From the NCBI GenBank assembly GCA_013399695.1, contig VXAU01000684.1, forward strand, positions 82,565 through 146,564: DNA of 64,000 nucleotides, given 5' to 3'. The position numbers were made by a program, and so were the translations under genes. Positions 20,917-33,275 of this stretch are shown here, piece after piece. This DNA is from Formicarius rufipectus (lineage: Eukaryota; Chordata; Aves; Passeriformes; Formicariidae). The notes under the pieces are model-generated. The model was not told where the DNA came from, made no database searches, and was given only the letters and a program-made list of their open reading frames with translations. Every line of letters starts with the position of its first letter. The first letter of the stretch is position 1.

Positions 20917-23900
20917 CTAAGAAAGGATGGGAAGAATATAAATTAATAAAAAAAGAAAGCTTCTTAACCCAAACTTTTGTTATTCCTGGATTCCAGTTGA
21001 GGATTCTGCACTGTAGCCACGGATTTGCACACAGGCCTTCAAACCAGGGTTCAGAAGTCACCACATGAACATGAAACCAGGGACATAAGGAGTTCTTAGG
21101 GAGCAGCAAGAGGATGGATACATGGCAGTGCTTTCATTCCAAGATCCAAAGGACTTTAATTCCCCTCAGGCAAAAAGGAGCATGAAAGGCTGAGGGCTTT
21201 AAGGAGATTTTAGCATTTTGTCTCCATGGTGCAAACAAGTTCATCACCACCTGTAAAGCTCTCAGGCTCTGCTGAAGTTTGGTTTGTGTTGAAAGCTCCC
21301 ATTCAAGTACTCAGGGGAAAATGGGAGGGGAAAGAAAGGAGAACAGACTTGCAAAAGTGAATTTGCATTTTAACTCCCTGCCTGTGTAAACACACTCCTA
21401 AAAGCACTTTAAAAAGTGCTTTAACTGCAGGGTTTGGCTGCAAGCAGGGCAAGTCTGTAATAGTGGAAGTGCCAGGGAAATACAAAGCTGGAAACACCTT
21501 TCTGGCAGAGGTAAGTAAATAAAAATTGAGTTAAAGACACTGTGCTCCATAATCCTTCTGCCTGAGCTCCAAAACTCCAATTCCCCGGCTTTGTAGGGAG
21601 CAGCAGGACTGTCTAAGCCACCAAGAACATCCCCATCGGTGACATTCCTGTTCTTCACTCTGGCACGTGCCAGCTTGGTCCAGGGTGTCCACACCCAAAT
21701 CTAAGCCTTGCAGTCCCCCATTTTTGGTGTCAGACATGCTCCTCCCTGGGTTGAACTTAAGTTTCTTACTTCCTGAAGCACTTTCTACACTGTCTCCAGC
21801 TGGGCTTTCCCCTTCACACACACACTGGTGGTGTGCTTCAAAGACTACCAGAGAAAGCAAAAGCAGAGCTCTGACCCCCACGCTGATGCCCAGCCAGCCC
21901 CCAGCTTGTCCCGGACTGCATCCCAAACCCATCCAATTTGCACTGATTAAATCCTCCCTGCAATCCCTCTCAACTCAAGGAAACGAGGCCGTGGATTAAT
22001 GTTTTCCACAACTGAGTCACCTGGGGAAGGTGAATTTCTAACACTTCTGCCCAGGCCTGTTGGAGGAACTTTGCTGGTGTTTCTGTGTTTCTGCTTCAAT
22101 CGGGTGTTTCTCCTCCCGTGAGGGAGCAGAGGCAGGATCAGCCCAACAGGTTCATCTGCCACCTGGTCTGAGCGAGATCAGGACACATCTGAGACAGCAG
22201 GCAAAGCCAGGTGAGGTGAAGTCAGCACAGGAGCTGAACACTTTCCCTCTGCTTTCCAGAGGCTTGGCAAGGCTGAGCCTTCCCGTGCCAGCCCTGCCCG
22301 GGGCACCCCTGTTCTGCAGGGCGGGGACTCCTGACTCATGAGCCCTTCTCAAATCAGGTATTTAATTTCTTCTCCAGAAAGGGTCTTAAAGAAGGAACCT
22401 CTCCAAGAGCTGGCTCCAGACTCAGGGGTTAAGGACAGGAGCAGAGGGTGATGTGGCTGCATCCCACCAGGAGCTGGGAAGGATCGATCCAACACGTGTT
22501 TATCAGGAGCAGCCCGGGCTCAGCTTATCACCCTGCCAGGGGTGTACTCCACCAGGGCCCACCAGAGACAACACCTCCTGCATTCAGAGCTCCTGAGGCA
22601 CCTCCCAGTGCTGTGCTACCTCTGGGGCTGCCTGAGATCCGGAGCAGTTCATTGCCCCAGGATCACATCCATGCTCCTGACTGTCTGGGGTCTGGAAGTC
22701 CATCTTTAGGATCCACAGGACTCCTGGAGGGGTGTCAAACATTCAGCTGCAGCACATCTGCTTGTTGCACATGAAACCAGCAGACTGCCAGGGGCCCTCG
22801 GGGCATGAAAGCAGCTGTGTGTGGGCAGTGAGTCAGGAGCCAACACCAGGAATGTTGCCTGTATTCTCAAAAAACTCCAAACAAAACCAGGCAGGGTCAG
22901 ACCTTCACCTATTAACAGATATAACCCCCCAACTACTAATTATTTCGGGTGCACCCCCCCATCTAGATGAGAATCCAAGCAAGGAATCAGCATCAACAGC
23001 CAAGTTACATCTTCAGGCCATCCTGTTATTTTCATCTTCAGGCAAAAATATTTATTCACCTGCTGAGCTTCCAGTTCCCAACAGATATTCCCAGGCCTTA
23101 TTTGCAAAGCCCTTCCCTCCACTGGCAATAAGATTAGTTCCTCCCAGGGATTATCAGCCCCATCCCACATACGAAGCCAGTGCCCAAGGACACGTCTCCA
23201 GCATTCACGCCGGCCAAGGGAGGCATTCACAGGAGGATGAGATCCAAAGGGAGCTGGGGATGAGACAGGATGGATTCCTCCCCTTATTCCATGGTGCAGA
23301 TGTGTCTCTTCTCTGCCAATTTGGGGGGGAAAAAAGCCTCTGATTCTACGAGTCCAGAGAGTGCCAAAATGAAAGTGTCCTAAGGAATCTGGACGGGGCT
23401 AATCTCTGGCTCGAAGCAGACCAAGGCTCTGACTCAACATCCCGCCCTAACGAGCAGCTCTAATTAAGCAGAAACCCTCTGGCCTGGGTGCTGGAGGTAG
23501 CAGTTCTGGTGGCTGACACCTCCAGCACCACCACAGGGGAGCTGAGAGTGTGGAATGATGTGTGTCCCTGTGGAAAGGGAATAAAGTGCCTTTTTCAGGA
23601 GCAGGCTCCAAGATGGGCCACAGGGATGCAGCAGCAGCCACCAGAAGATGCCAAATGGGAACCTGCAGCTGGTGTTACAGTGAAAATGCTGCTTTTCACT
23701 GCCCTCAGTGTCTGTGATTTGTGTCACTGGTACCTCCAGACCCACCAGAGCGAGCCCTGTAGTTACACAAGTCTGTCTGGAGAGCTCAGACTCAAGTGAA
23801 AGGGATGGGGAAAGGGAAAAAGCAGGAAATGAGTAAACACAGCAGCAGGGAGATGGCTGTAAGCAGCAAAACAGAAGCAAGCAGCTTCCTTTGCATTCAC

Positions 23901-24020
23901 CAGGAATCTACACTTTCTGTTCTAAACACCCCAAGATTGTCTAAGACAGTCTAAAAACAGACAATGCAATGATTTTGTAAGTATACAGAAATGTCTTCAC
24001 TGTGTATTAACACTACTTGG

Positions 24021-24269
24021 CCTTAAGCTGAGGGAGGGCAAATTTGGAGTAGGTATTAGGAAAAATCCTTCCCTGGGAGGGTGGGCAGGCCCTGGCACAG
24101 CTTGCCTGGAGAAGCTGTGGCTGCCCCAGCCCTGGAAGTGTCCAAGACCAGGCTGGATGGGGGTTGGAGCAACCTGGTCTATGCAAGGTGTCCCTGCCCA
24201 TGGCAGGGGTGGCACTGGGTGGGATTTACGATCCTTTCCAATCCAAACCAGTCTGTGACCCTATGATTC
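24021..24269 (+). mobile_element. CR1 retroposon fragment
   Basis: Runs from 'ccttaagctgagggagggc' through 'ccctgggagggtgggcaggc' and 'tgcccatggcaggggtggc' to 'ctgtgaccctatgattc'. It keeps the 3' terminal 8-base-like motif and lies antisense to KANSL1. Confidence 0.93.
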
Positions 24270-25030
24270 CATGCAGGGCCAAAGTCAGGTGGAACACAAT
24301 CCATCCATCTGCAGCTTCCCAGGCCAGGAAGAAAATACTCTTCCTATCACTGAGAAATCTGCTCTTTTCCTCCATTATCAGCCTGTCACTCCAGATTAGC
24401 TCCCAGGTAACAGCCAATCCATCAGTGCAGGAGCTGCTCTGGAGGTGAATCGGAACACTCTGGCACTGTGCCTGTTTATTATTCTCCAAGTGCTTTTTGG
24501 GTTAAAGCATGAGAAGGAGGGGGGGAGCACAGGACAGAGAGACATCACTGTTCAAGCCCAGACACTGCATAATGCTCACGATTCAATGAGCTCTGCCCAG
24601 CCCTTGTCCTGGTCCCCACTGCCCCTCAGCTCTGTGTTCATCTCAACCACCATCCACTACTGCAGTCATGAGGAAAACCTGTCCTTTGTACCAAATTTCC
24701 CAGCAGTTTTGGGCTCAGTTGATCTGCCAATTAAAGACTTAAACTCTAAACACACATGTGCAAGCCGATGTCAAGCAAGGAAGTGTTTTATTCCAATGGC
24801 TCCTAATAACCCCTCCGTGATCTGGTGTTAAAAAACTTCACTGCATTTCATATAATCACTCAGCATCAGGAAATCCCTGATAAAAGTCTTACCAGGGGCA
24901 CAGGAAAAAATTCCAAGTGCAATTTTATGGTCACTTCTAGTTAAGTTTTTCATCTGTGTCAACTGCATTGAATATGAACCTCAAGCACTCCCACTGCAGC
25001 AGTGCTGTTTTCTCTCCAAAGGTGGCATTA

Positions 25031-25116
25031 GGACAGAAAAGCAGGAATGCTGCAGCCTGGGACAGAAAGGCAGGAATGCTGCAGCCTGGGACAGAAAGGC
25101 AGGAATGCTGCAGCTC
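25031..25116. repeat. 29-base tandem repeat, three copies
   Basis: The unit 'ggacagaaaggcaggaatgc' followed by 'tgcagcctg' is repeated three times with at most one or two changes; 'caggaatgct' recurs at 25042, 25071 and 25100. The near-identity implies recent tandem duplication in KANSL1 intron 4. Confidence 0.95.
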
Positions 25117-25700
25117 AGCAGCAGAAGTTTGAGCCACGGAGGGAACACCCATCTCTCTGTACTACACCACAACTTCCAAATCCTCCATTTTCATACATTG
25201 GTGTGTCCCACAGGATCAAAAGTAATCACAGGCAGGCTGAACAAGCCTTTAGTCTGTGCCCTACATTTCTGCATTAAATAATAAATACCTGGCACTCTGC
25301 ATAGTTTCCAGTGCATCTCACTGCAATCATCAGTGCCCTTTCCAAGGGGGAACGCTCAGGCAGATATTAATAGCCACATCTTTAGCAGCCTTTGCTAATC
25401 ATGCTGCTCCCAGTTTAAGGCACTTTTTTGCTGGAGGGAAAGGATTAGTTGGAATTCTAAAGCTTCACAAAATGCTAATGCACATTACCAAGGTGGTCCC
25501 AGGAACTCTGTTCTAAAAGGTGTTTAAGTGCTGTTGTTTATTAGTCCCAAAATAACGCAGAAAGGGGCAAGCTACAGACTCAAGAGATCAGCCATTCCCA
25601 CAGTCTGAGTATCCCCTTCCACCCCAGATCAGGGATGACCCTTCCCAAAGTTCACACAGGTGAAGCACGTGAGCAGGTGAGTCCCCCTGTCGGCACTTAC

Positions 25701-25805
25701 CAGCCGGTCAGCCCCAGGCTCCAGCTTCACCTCGGCTCTAACGGGACGGGACGAATCATCTCCTGCAGGATCAGGGGGTGACGCTTCCCCAAGAACGATC
25801 AGCCC
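25701..25805 (-). CDS. KANSL1: KANSL1 exon 4
   Basis: This exon encodes exactly 35 residues, GLIVLGEASPPDPAGDDS to EVKLEPGADRL, phase 0 at both ends, so skipping it would keep the frame. The start GLIVLGE and the EVK...G.D.L pattern match human; the centre is divergent. It contains VKLEP, which fits the sumoylation consensus (hydrophobic-K-x-E) and is a candidate site only. Acceptor 'ctcttccag', donor gtaagt. Confidence 0.95.
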
Positions 25806-26820
25806 CTGGAAGAGAGGGAAGGGAACAGGAATTAACTGGGCATCCTTCAGTCTCCACAGGGACACTGCACATCCATCGTCCCCCAAGACTCCAACCACTC
25901 CGAGGCAAAGCCAAACCCAGTCCCCTGGATATTCCTGACATCCCAGCCGAGCTCAGAGAGGGAAGAAGGACAGTGCTTGGAGCCAGATCACGCGTCTTCA
26001 GCCCATTAACAGAAGTGCTGAGCTCGCTCTTGGGCAAAACTGCCGAAGCGCTGCTGGTGTCCCGCTTCCCAGCCCCTCCCCTCCTCCAGCAGGCACTCCA
26101 GTGAGCCACATGCCAGCCGAGCCAGGGGGAACCTTCTGCTGCAGCACAGAGCAGGAAGCAAATGCTTTCATCCTGCAAAGTGGAACTCACCACCACAGCC
26201 AAACAATTTTGTGCAGCTGCCAAAAATCTACAGCCAAACTTGTTACTCTGAGCAGGTTTTTCCCCTCTCTCCCTCCCCCCAAAGAAGTGATATCCTCAAA
26301 ATTCAATAAGGAAAGAAAAACCCTAATAAACAAGGCATTGCAATAAACCAGTGGGACAAAGAACGGTGGCAGAGCACTGTTTTATCAGGCTTAACATATG
26401 TTGTCCTGTTTGTGTTCTACTCTAAGTGAAGCTTAATCTAAAGGCAGGACTGCTTTGCTCTCTGAGCAACACAAACTGAAATAAAATCTTTGTAATTACG
26501 CATATTTTGAGCTATACTGTAACAAAGCAGGGCAAAATGTGCTCAGGATTAGGGAGTTGGTGGAACCTACAGGCCATAAACACAATCCAGGACAAAGACA
26601 AGCCCCAACAAGTTTGCACTTGGCCAAGCAAGGAACTGTGAAAGGGCTGCTCAGATTAGAAACAGGCAGATCAGTCATCTGAAAACAATTCCGGAGGTTC
26701 CACGGTGTGTCACAAGAAAGTGAGCCTGGAAGGGAACCTGGACACGTCATCTGGAGAGAAATCTAAAGCCTCCTCAAATCCCACGTGCCATGGGACACAA
26801 TGAAGTCACTCATAGCTCTG

Positions 26821-26893
26821 CAGCAGGGGGGTGGAACCGGATGATCTTTAAGGTCCTCTTCCAACCCAAACCAGTTTGGGATTTTATCATTCT
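26821..26893 (+). mobile_element. Short CR1 3'-end fragment
   Basis: 'ggatgatctttaaggtcctc' and 'ttccaacccaaaccagtttg' followed by 'attttatcattct' is the last 70 or so bases of a CR1 element, heavily truncated. Confidence 0.85.
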
Positions 26894-28794
26894 AATGCTG
26901 ATCTTTTGCCTTGACACAGTCTGTGGTGCTCCAGAAGGATTGTGGTTGCCCACAGTTCAGGGACGCTTTATTTTCAAACAGTTCATAAACTAAATATAAC
27001 AGGCCATGGCCTCTGACCAGCAATGAGGAAGCAGCCAGAGCCTGGAATAAATCTGATGATGATTTTCTCAAGTTTTCTGATGTCCCAGAAGGATGTTTAG
27101 GGAATGAACAAAGGCCGAAGACTAAACTCCAGCACTGCTGGGCTTTTCCTCTCCTCCTGAAAGATCCTCTCTGAAAGGAACCCCTCACACTGCAGCACAG
27201 CTTCCAGGCCCATCCTTGGCCATGCTGCAGCAAAGAGCTCAGTCAGCCCTCAACAGCAGGGAAACTGGGACTGAATGCAGAACTGGAACTAAGGACACTG
27301 CTGCCCTCTGACACCCCAGAAAGCACTTGGGCCTGGGCATCAGGAACAGAAACTGCCACCAGGGACTTCTGCTTTTCGCTTAAAGGGAGAGGATGGAGGG
27401 AGGTGTTCCATGGCCCAGGAAGGAGCAGTGAACAACTCTGTGTATTGTGGGTATTTGTTAAGAAGCACATCCCCTTAACTAGTGACTCTGAAGCACAGTT
27501 TAACACAGCCCTCCCTGCTTAGCTTCTAAGAGTTTTAAATCTCCAGTATTTACACAAGTTTTGAATAATAGAGGGGAATAGGAAGTGCAACACCAAGTTT
27601 CCTTTCAGGAAAGGAAAATGCATGTGACTTATTTCAAGGTCCCACAACACTTTTCATCAGCATTCTTCAAAGCAAAGAGAATAGGAAGGTTCCCCTATAA
27701 TACTGATAGGTGACTTTGCTGCTTCTTTATTCCCATTTTTAGTCACTAATTACGGTATTAATGAGAAGTCATCATGTGGATCTCAGATAGAGACACATAC
27801 TGTGATAGATTTTGGATGTCTCAGAGTTCTGGGACCATCAGCAGCTTCCGCCCACAGACGAATGGGTCAGGAAAAGGACTGACACACATCAGGAAGAGAC
27901 TGAGCATCGTGAATAGTCTCACTGAAGGATGGCAGCATCTCTTATCTCACCCCAAACCAAAAACACCACTGCAGACACCGGAAAGTCATGTGAGAGCTTC
28001 AGATTCTTCCAGCAAGAGGCTCCTCCCAACTCCCACCCCACCCTTCCCATCTCGAGTTTCTCTTGACTCAGCAGCTCCAGCAGAGCTCACCCCTCTCCCA
28101 GGGCACGGTGGGCTCATCCCAAAACCTCGGGGGGAACACAGAACCCACCTGGGACCGTCTGGGAACACCCTGGACCTGGGTCTGCAGAGATGTGCAAAAT
28201 AACCCTGTCTTTAGGGGGGTTTGTCACTGTATTCCAACCAAATCTGCCACTGCACAGAACTCCCGAAGGAACCCTTCATCTTCAATTACCTCTGAGTACT
28301 CAGAGTGAAACTTGTGAGAGGCACAGAGAGAGCAAAGACGCTGTTTGCTGCTTTCCCAACACGGAGCTCCTGCCCCCTCCCCGGCAGGGACATGCTCTGA
28401 GTGAGGGGGGACCAGCCCCACACCACATCTGGGAAAGGAAACAAAGCCTCCTGACCACCTAGGCCTTTAAATTCACTGCACACACTCTCCCAATCCAAAG
28501 GCACAACAACTTGCTATTTTTAAGTGCCTGAAAACGGGGTATTTTTACAACCAAACCCGAGCACATTTCACTGATTTGTTCTTTTCCTCCCCAGCTCACC
28601 AGGCTCCGACTGAGCCGAGCTCAGTGTGCCGAGGACACAATTCCTGCTGCGACACCCAGGCAGCAGCACAGCCCCAAAACACGAGATTATTTCTGACTGC
28701 CTGGTCCTTCCCTGGCTCTCATCTGACACAGCAGTGAGTTTTTCCTGAAGGGTACACTGGGATGTAAACTCAAACATACAAAGGGCATTAACCT

Positions 28795-28810
28795 AAAAAA
28801 AAAAAAAAAA
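28795..28810. repeat. A homopolymer tract
   Basis: A run of about 16 A followed by 'gaaagaaatag' in KANSL1 intron 3. No retrocopy body is seen upstream of it. Confidence 0.85.
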
Positions 28811-30549
28811 GAAAGAAATAGAATTTCTTTTCATTTCAGAACTTGCAGAGCTTTGAATTCTTGCAGCAGTAACATTTTAACCTCCTTATGGCCAAATAAG
28901 CTGGAGCTGAGTTATGTTGATAAGAGAAAACAAGGTGTTTCTAAATTCTTTATTTTCCTTGTACACTTTGAAGCCAAATTCATTCCAACAAGCTATGTCA
29001 GTGAAACACAGTGTTGTTTATCTAGTTTCCTATACTTGTCCCAAGCTTTTTTATGAATCTTACTCTGAGTTCTTCACTGATGAAAAGAGAACATATTTTA
29101 CAAGAGCTCAATGACAGCTGGGTGCAAGAGGTGTCTCCAGCAAGTCCTGTCACAGAATGGGGTATGTGATACTCGTGACTCTTGTTTTTTCTTGTTCAGG
29201 CAGAACAGCCACTACCCAAAACCCTCCGGGTCTGAACTCCCCTGCACCCCAAGTGACATGTTTATCTTAAATTCATGTATTGGGTTATGGCAGCTGAGTT
29301 TTTGTTTGAACAAATCAAAGCAGTGACATCCTGTTTGCCAAACCCTCCACTGTGTTTTTCACCTGTGACACAACTCCTTTCAGACCTGGAGACACTAACC
29401 TTAGGTAAAAACACGTGGGATGACTGTAGCCATAATCAGGCCATTTCATGAGCCTATCGAGTTGCCACCACCTGGTGAAGGCCCTGAATCTTCATGAGTT
29501 TTCTCATTTCCACCATTATTTAACTTTTAGCATGTAAATGCTCAGCTATTTTGTGTTTTGTGCTTGAAAACCACGCTGCACCATGAGCAAGACAGAAGAT
29601 GATTCTTTGTGAAGAATCATTAATTTGACACAGAGCCACTTCCCAGCAGCCTTTCGCCCTAATCTCAGTAATGGATTCTGCTCACAAGTCCTGCTCTTCC
29701 ACCTACTCATTCAGAGCCCTCACTCACTCAATTAGCCTGTTTTTCTGCACAGCTGCACTGAAGTTCAGGCTCCTGCCCCTGCCTGTGCTCTCCATCCCCT
29801 GGAAGCCTCTTCCCACCACTCCCAGAGCACCACACATCTTGGGAAAAGCATTTGCCATGCTGAATTCCTGAGGATCTCTGAGCTGATGCAATACCATTAG
29901 CCTTCCTGCCACAAACTCCAGACATTCCTCCCTCCAAGGCCTGACATTTAGATGTGCATGCCTGAACAAGTCTCAATAACAATTCCTTCCTCATCCCTTC
30001 TCTGCTGTCCCCCATTCTCCCACCATCTGAGAGCAAGTCTGAAAAACGTAACTCCTTCCAGAGGGAAAGGTGAGCCAGCACCTAAAAATGGCCTTTTTTT
30101 TTTATGCCACAGACTCAATTTTAAGCCTGTGATGTGTGATAGCATCTGAACCAACTTCCTCCACAGTCCCCTCCCTTTCCCAGTTAAGTCATTCCTTGTC
30201 CCCATCTTCAGCTACTCTCAAAAAGAAAGAATGCAAAGGTTTTTAAAAGAAATACAAAAAAAAATAAGAGAAAGGCTTGAGGGATGAGGAACAGCACCAC
30301 ACATGCAACATCAACAGCTCTGTTCAGCACCAGAGACTGACTGTGAAGCAAATAACCGTGCTCCCTTCACGTCATCATCCTGAACCAGAGACAGGAATTA
30401 CACTCAGCCGGTGCCAAACTGCATCCCAATCACTCACAGCTGCTTTGGGGGAGAATCAGACTTCACATCCACACTCTCCTCTGCCCCAGGAGAGAGTCAG
30501 CAGGAGGCCACGCAGAATCACAGGTATCCACAGGCATCCTGGGCCTCAC

Positions 30550-30691
30550 CTTGTTGGCTCTGATCTGCTTGTAGATGTCCGTCTGCTGCCGGATTCGGTA
30601 TTCCAGGTCCGAGACGTGGGCTTGGAGCCAATTCCAGCGGCTGACGATGGCTGCACGGTCTGCTGCCCATCTCCACTCTGCCCTTCGCCTC
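30550..30691 (-). CDS. KANSL1: KANSL1 exon 3
   Basis: A 142-base exon. One base completes a codon from exon 2, then 47 residues follow, from RRRAEWRWAADRAAIVSRW through LQAHVSDLEYRIRQQTD to YKQIRANK, ending in phase 0. It is nearly identical to human (RRRSEWKW at the start). The alternation of hydrophobic residues in the AHVSDLEYRIRQQTDIYKQI part fits a helical coiled-coil-like segment. Acceptor 'tttcccag', donor gtgagg. It is the most upstream KANSL1 exon in the window; exon 2, which encodes roughly the first 430 residues in human, was searched for and is not present. Confidence 0.98.
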
Positions 30692-32197
30692 CTGGGAAAA
30701 CACAGACGGCACGGGGGGATTACCCGGAATGTGATTTTCATTATCCAGGCCGCAGAAAACCAAGCAGAACTGATGGAGGGATCAAAAGCTCCATCCTGCA
30801 TGGCACAAGTGACACCACCTCCCCACTGCTAATAATTACCAAGGCATTACAGGTGTGCTGGAAAGGCCATGTCTCTGCAGAGCAATACACAAACAACTTC
30901 TGGTACCCAGTCACTGAAGACCTGATCATGCAAGCATTAAGATTTTATTCCACTCTCAGCTCCAGTTCTACCTGGCCACATCTGCCAGACCCACTTTTCT
31001 AAGTCTTGGAAGAAACCAAACCCATCTGCTGTCCCTACTCCTTAAAAACATCCATCTGTCTTCTCTCCTCCTTAAGAAAGGCCTGTCATGGGTCCCAAAA
31101 TCTGCCTGGAACACCACATGGCCACAATTAAATCTCAGTGGCAAGCTTCACAACCACAATCGTTGGGGTTTAAGAGGAATCACTGCTTGGAGAAGAGTGA
31201 CCGAGGTGCTGCAAAGGCAACAGCAAACTCCATTTCTGCACCTGATGGACAGACCAAGCTAATAAGGAAGCCAGGAAACAATATCAGCTGTCACCAAAAC
31301 AGCCTTAATCTCTGCTGCTGCACTCCAGGGCAGAAAGGAACACAAGGATGGTAAAGTATGGATAAATCTATGGCTTCACTCTCCACAATTAAAGTCGTAA
31401 TACCATGAAAATACACCCCAGGCATCCCAATTCCAGTGGATAAGTATATAAGGCTGCCTAAAGAGGAAGAAACCCTCAACACGGAGCAGAAAAAAAGCAT
31501 CAGCACAAAGTGCTGACAAATGCAGTGCTGCTGCACAAAGCCTTTTGCCACATGTTTGGCCATTAATAAATTAATCACAAAGTAATTCCCTTTGCCCATC
31601 TCCCCCTCCTTCTGTAGCAATTCTGAACCAGCCAGAGCACGTGGGGCAGGGCAGGCACAGCAGTGTCCAGATGTTTCCTCCAAAATCAAACCAGAAAGTC
31701 TTGTGCTGAGATTAACCAGTTTGAGAGCCAAAACCAGCCACTGCAGCAGAAGCAGCATGTGGTAAGTGAGGTTTGGTCCTGAGGCAGCCCCAGCTGCAGA
31801 CATAGGAAGGAGCAGCAACCATCAAGTTCTTAGAAAAATCTGCCTCTGCCCTGGTTTAGGCGTAACTGCTACTGAATGCACTTGTCTAAAAATGAAAACA
31901 GAAAAAAGGAGTCCCAGGAGTATTACAAGTTTCAAATCAACTAACAGCAATACCTTGGAAAGGAGGAGTTGGTGGCTTCAAACTGCAATGATTTAGAACA
32001 AGACGTTATCCACATTGCTGCAGGACCTTTGGGCTGCATGGGGAACAGGAACAAACTCCCACCAAAACAGGTGATGGATCCTCTTGCGTACCACCCTCCA
32101 AAGACCATCTTCAAAACAGCCTTAGGAGTTTGAGGTCTTCTGTCTGGAGTATTTCCCTGTATAAAGTGCCTGCTCTCTTCTAATCATTTACAGAGAG

Positions 32198-32372
32198 AGT
32201 GCTCAGGCATTGGCATGGCCTGCCCAGAGAGGGGGCAGATTCACTGCCCCTGGAGGTGTTGGACATTGGATGTGGCATCAATGCCATGGGCTGGTAACCA
32301 CAGTGGGGCTGGATCAAGGGGTGGACTTGATGATCTCAGAGGTCTCTTCCAACTTAGCTGATTCTGTGACTC
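32198..32372 (+). mobile_element. CR1 fragment, distinct subfamily
   Basis: 'ggcctgcccagagaggggg' , 'tggaggtgttggac' and 'ttgatgatctcagaggtctc' followed by 'ttccaact' and 'gattctgtga' show a CR1 end of a different type from most copies here. Confidence 0.85.
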
Positions 32373-32530
32373 AATTTTGACTTAGGTTTGGTGGGAATTC
32401 CAGCATTTGTTGGAAACAGATGCCACAGGAAGGTCAGATTTAATCCTGCATCAGTTACACTAAAAGAAAGTTGGAGAGGGACTTTGGACAAGGGCATGGA
32501 GTGACCAAACTTCAACCTAACCAAGGGCAG

Positions 32531-32617
32531 GGTTAGATAGTATATTGGGAAGAAGGGTGGGGAGGCCCTTGCACAGGCTGCCCAGAAAAGTTGTGGCTGT
32601 CCCAGCACTAGAAGTGT
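32531..32617 (+). mobile_element. CR1 internal fragment
   Basis: 'tattgggaagaagggtgggg' through 'aagttgtggctgtcccagc' matches the CR1 segment upstream of the 3' end; the terminal part is missing. It may be a separate insertion from the copy at 32198-32372. Confidence 0.75.
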
Positions 32618-33148
32618 TTTTAGAACTTAAGTTTTTAGACTCAGACATTGCTGAGAGCACGTTTCAAAGCACCACCTGCCCTGACTGCCTCTGCAAAAAC
32701 CACAAAGCACCTCTGCCTGTTAAATGCATCTCATTCTTTTGCTCAGATTACACAGAAACTGAGACTAGGTGTATAAAAAAATAAAAACACCTTCCCACCA
32801 TTTAGTTTCCTAAGTGACATGGCAGCACAAGCAGCAGCAAGCCCGCTCCTCACCTTAAAATCAGGACACATCCAGCCCAGCAAAACCCACTGGATTTCAA
32901 CCAAAAATAACCCAAGAAAGCAAAACACAGTGAGGCAGACTTCATGTTCTGACACTGCAGCAGAGGGGGAGGAGAGGACACACAGAATGGGGGCTCAGCC
33001 ACACTTTGCAAAACAGCACCCAGCGTAGTGGGAGCTCTATATTTAGAACTGAGCCCTTTTCAGAGCCTGCTCAGTCACACCCTGCATTCTGACGTGCTGT
33101 CAGCAACATGCATGTGATGTATGTCCTCCTCATGTGGTTCATTAGCAG

Positions 33149-33275
33149 GGTTGCTCCAACCTGGCCTTCGACACTTCCAGGGATCCAGGAGCAGCCACAG
33201 CTTCTCTGCCCAACCTGTGCCAGGGTCTCACCTCCCTCACAGGGAAGGATTTCTTCCCAATATCCAATTTAAACC
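33149..33275 (-). mobile_element. CR1 fragment, terminus missing
   Basis: 'ggttgctccaacctggcctt', 'agcagccacagcttctctg' and 'aaggatttcttcccaatatc' form an inverted CR1 piece lacking its last 100 or so bases. Confidence 0.85.

Larger units (their letters stand above)
20917..25700 (-). other. KANSL1: KANSL1 intron 4
   Basis: 4.8 kb. It holds a CR1 fragment at 24021-24269 and a three-copy 29-base tandem repeat at 25031-25116. The open frames at 22448-22774 and 22732-23343 (plus) have no recognisable product. Confidence 0.85.
25806..30549 (-). other. KANSL1: KANSL1 intron 3
   Basis: 4.7 kb. It holds a short CR1 end at 26821-26893 and an A tract at 28795-28810. No other recognisable element. Confidence 0.85.

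Noticed and set aside
25031..25116. CRISPR-like array
   Set aside because: The three 29-base units are directly adjacent without unique spacers and lie in a vertebrate intron; it is a tandem repeat.
30277..31002. 241-codon plus-strand frame
   Set aside because: Its middle is the exact antisense of KANSL1 exon 3, so it is a shadow of the conserved coding sequence.
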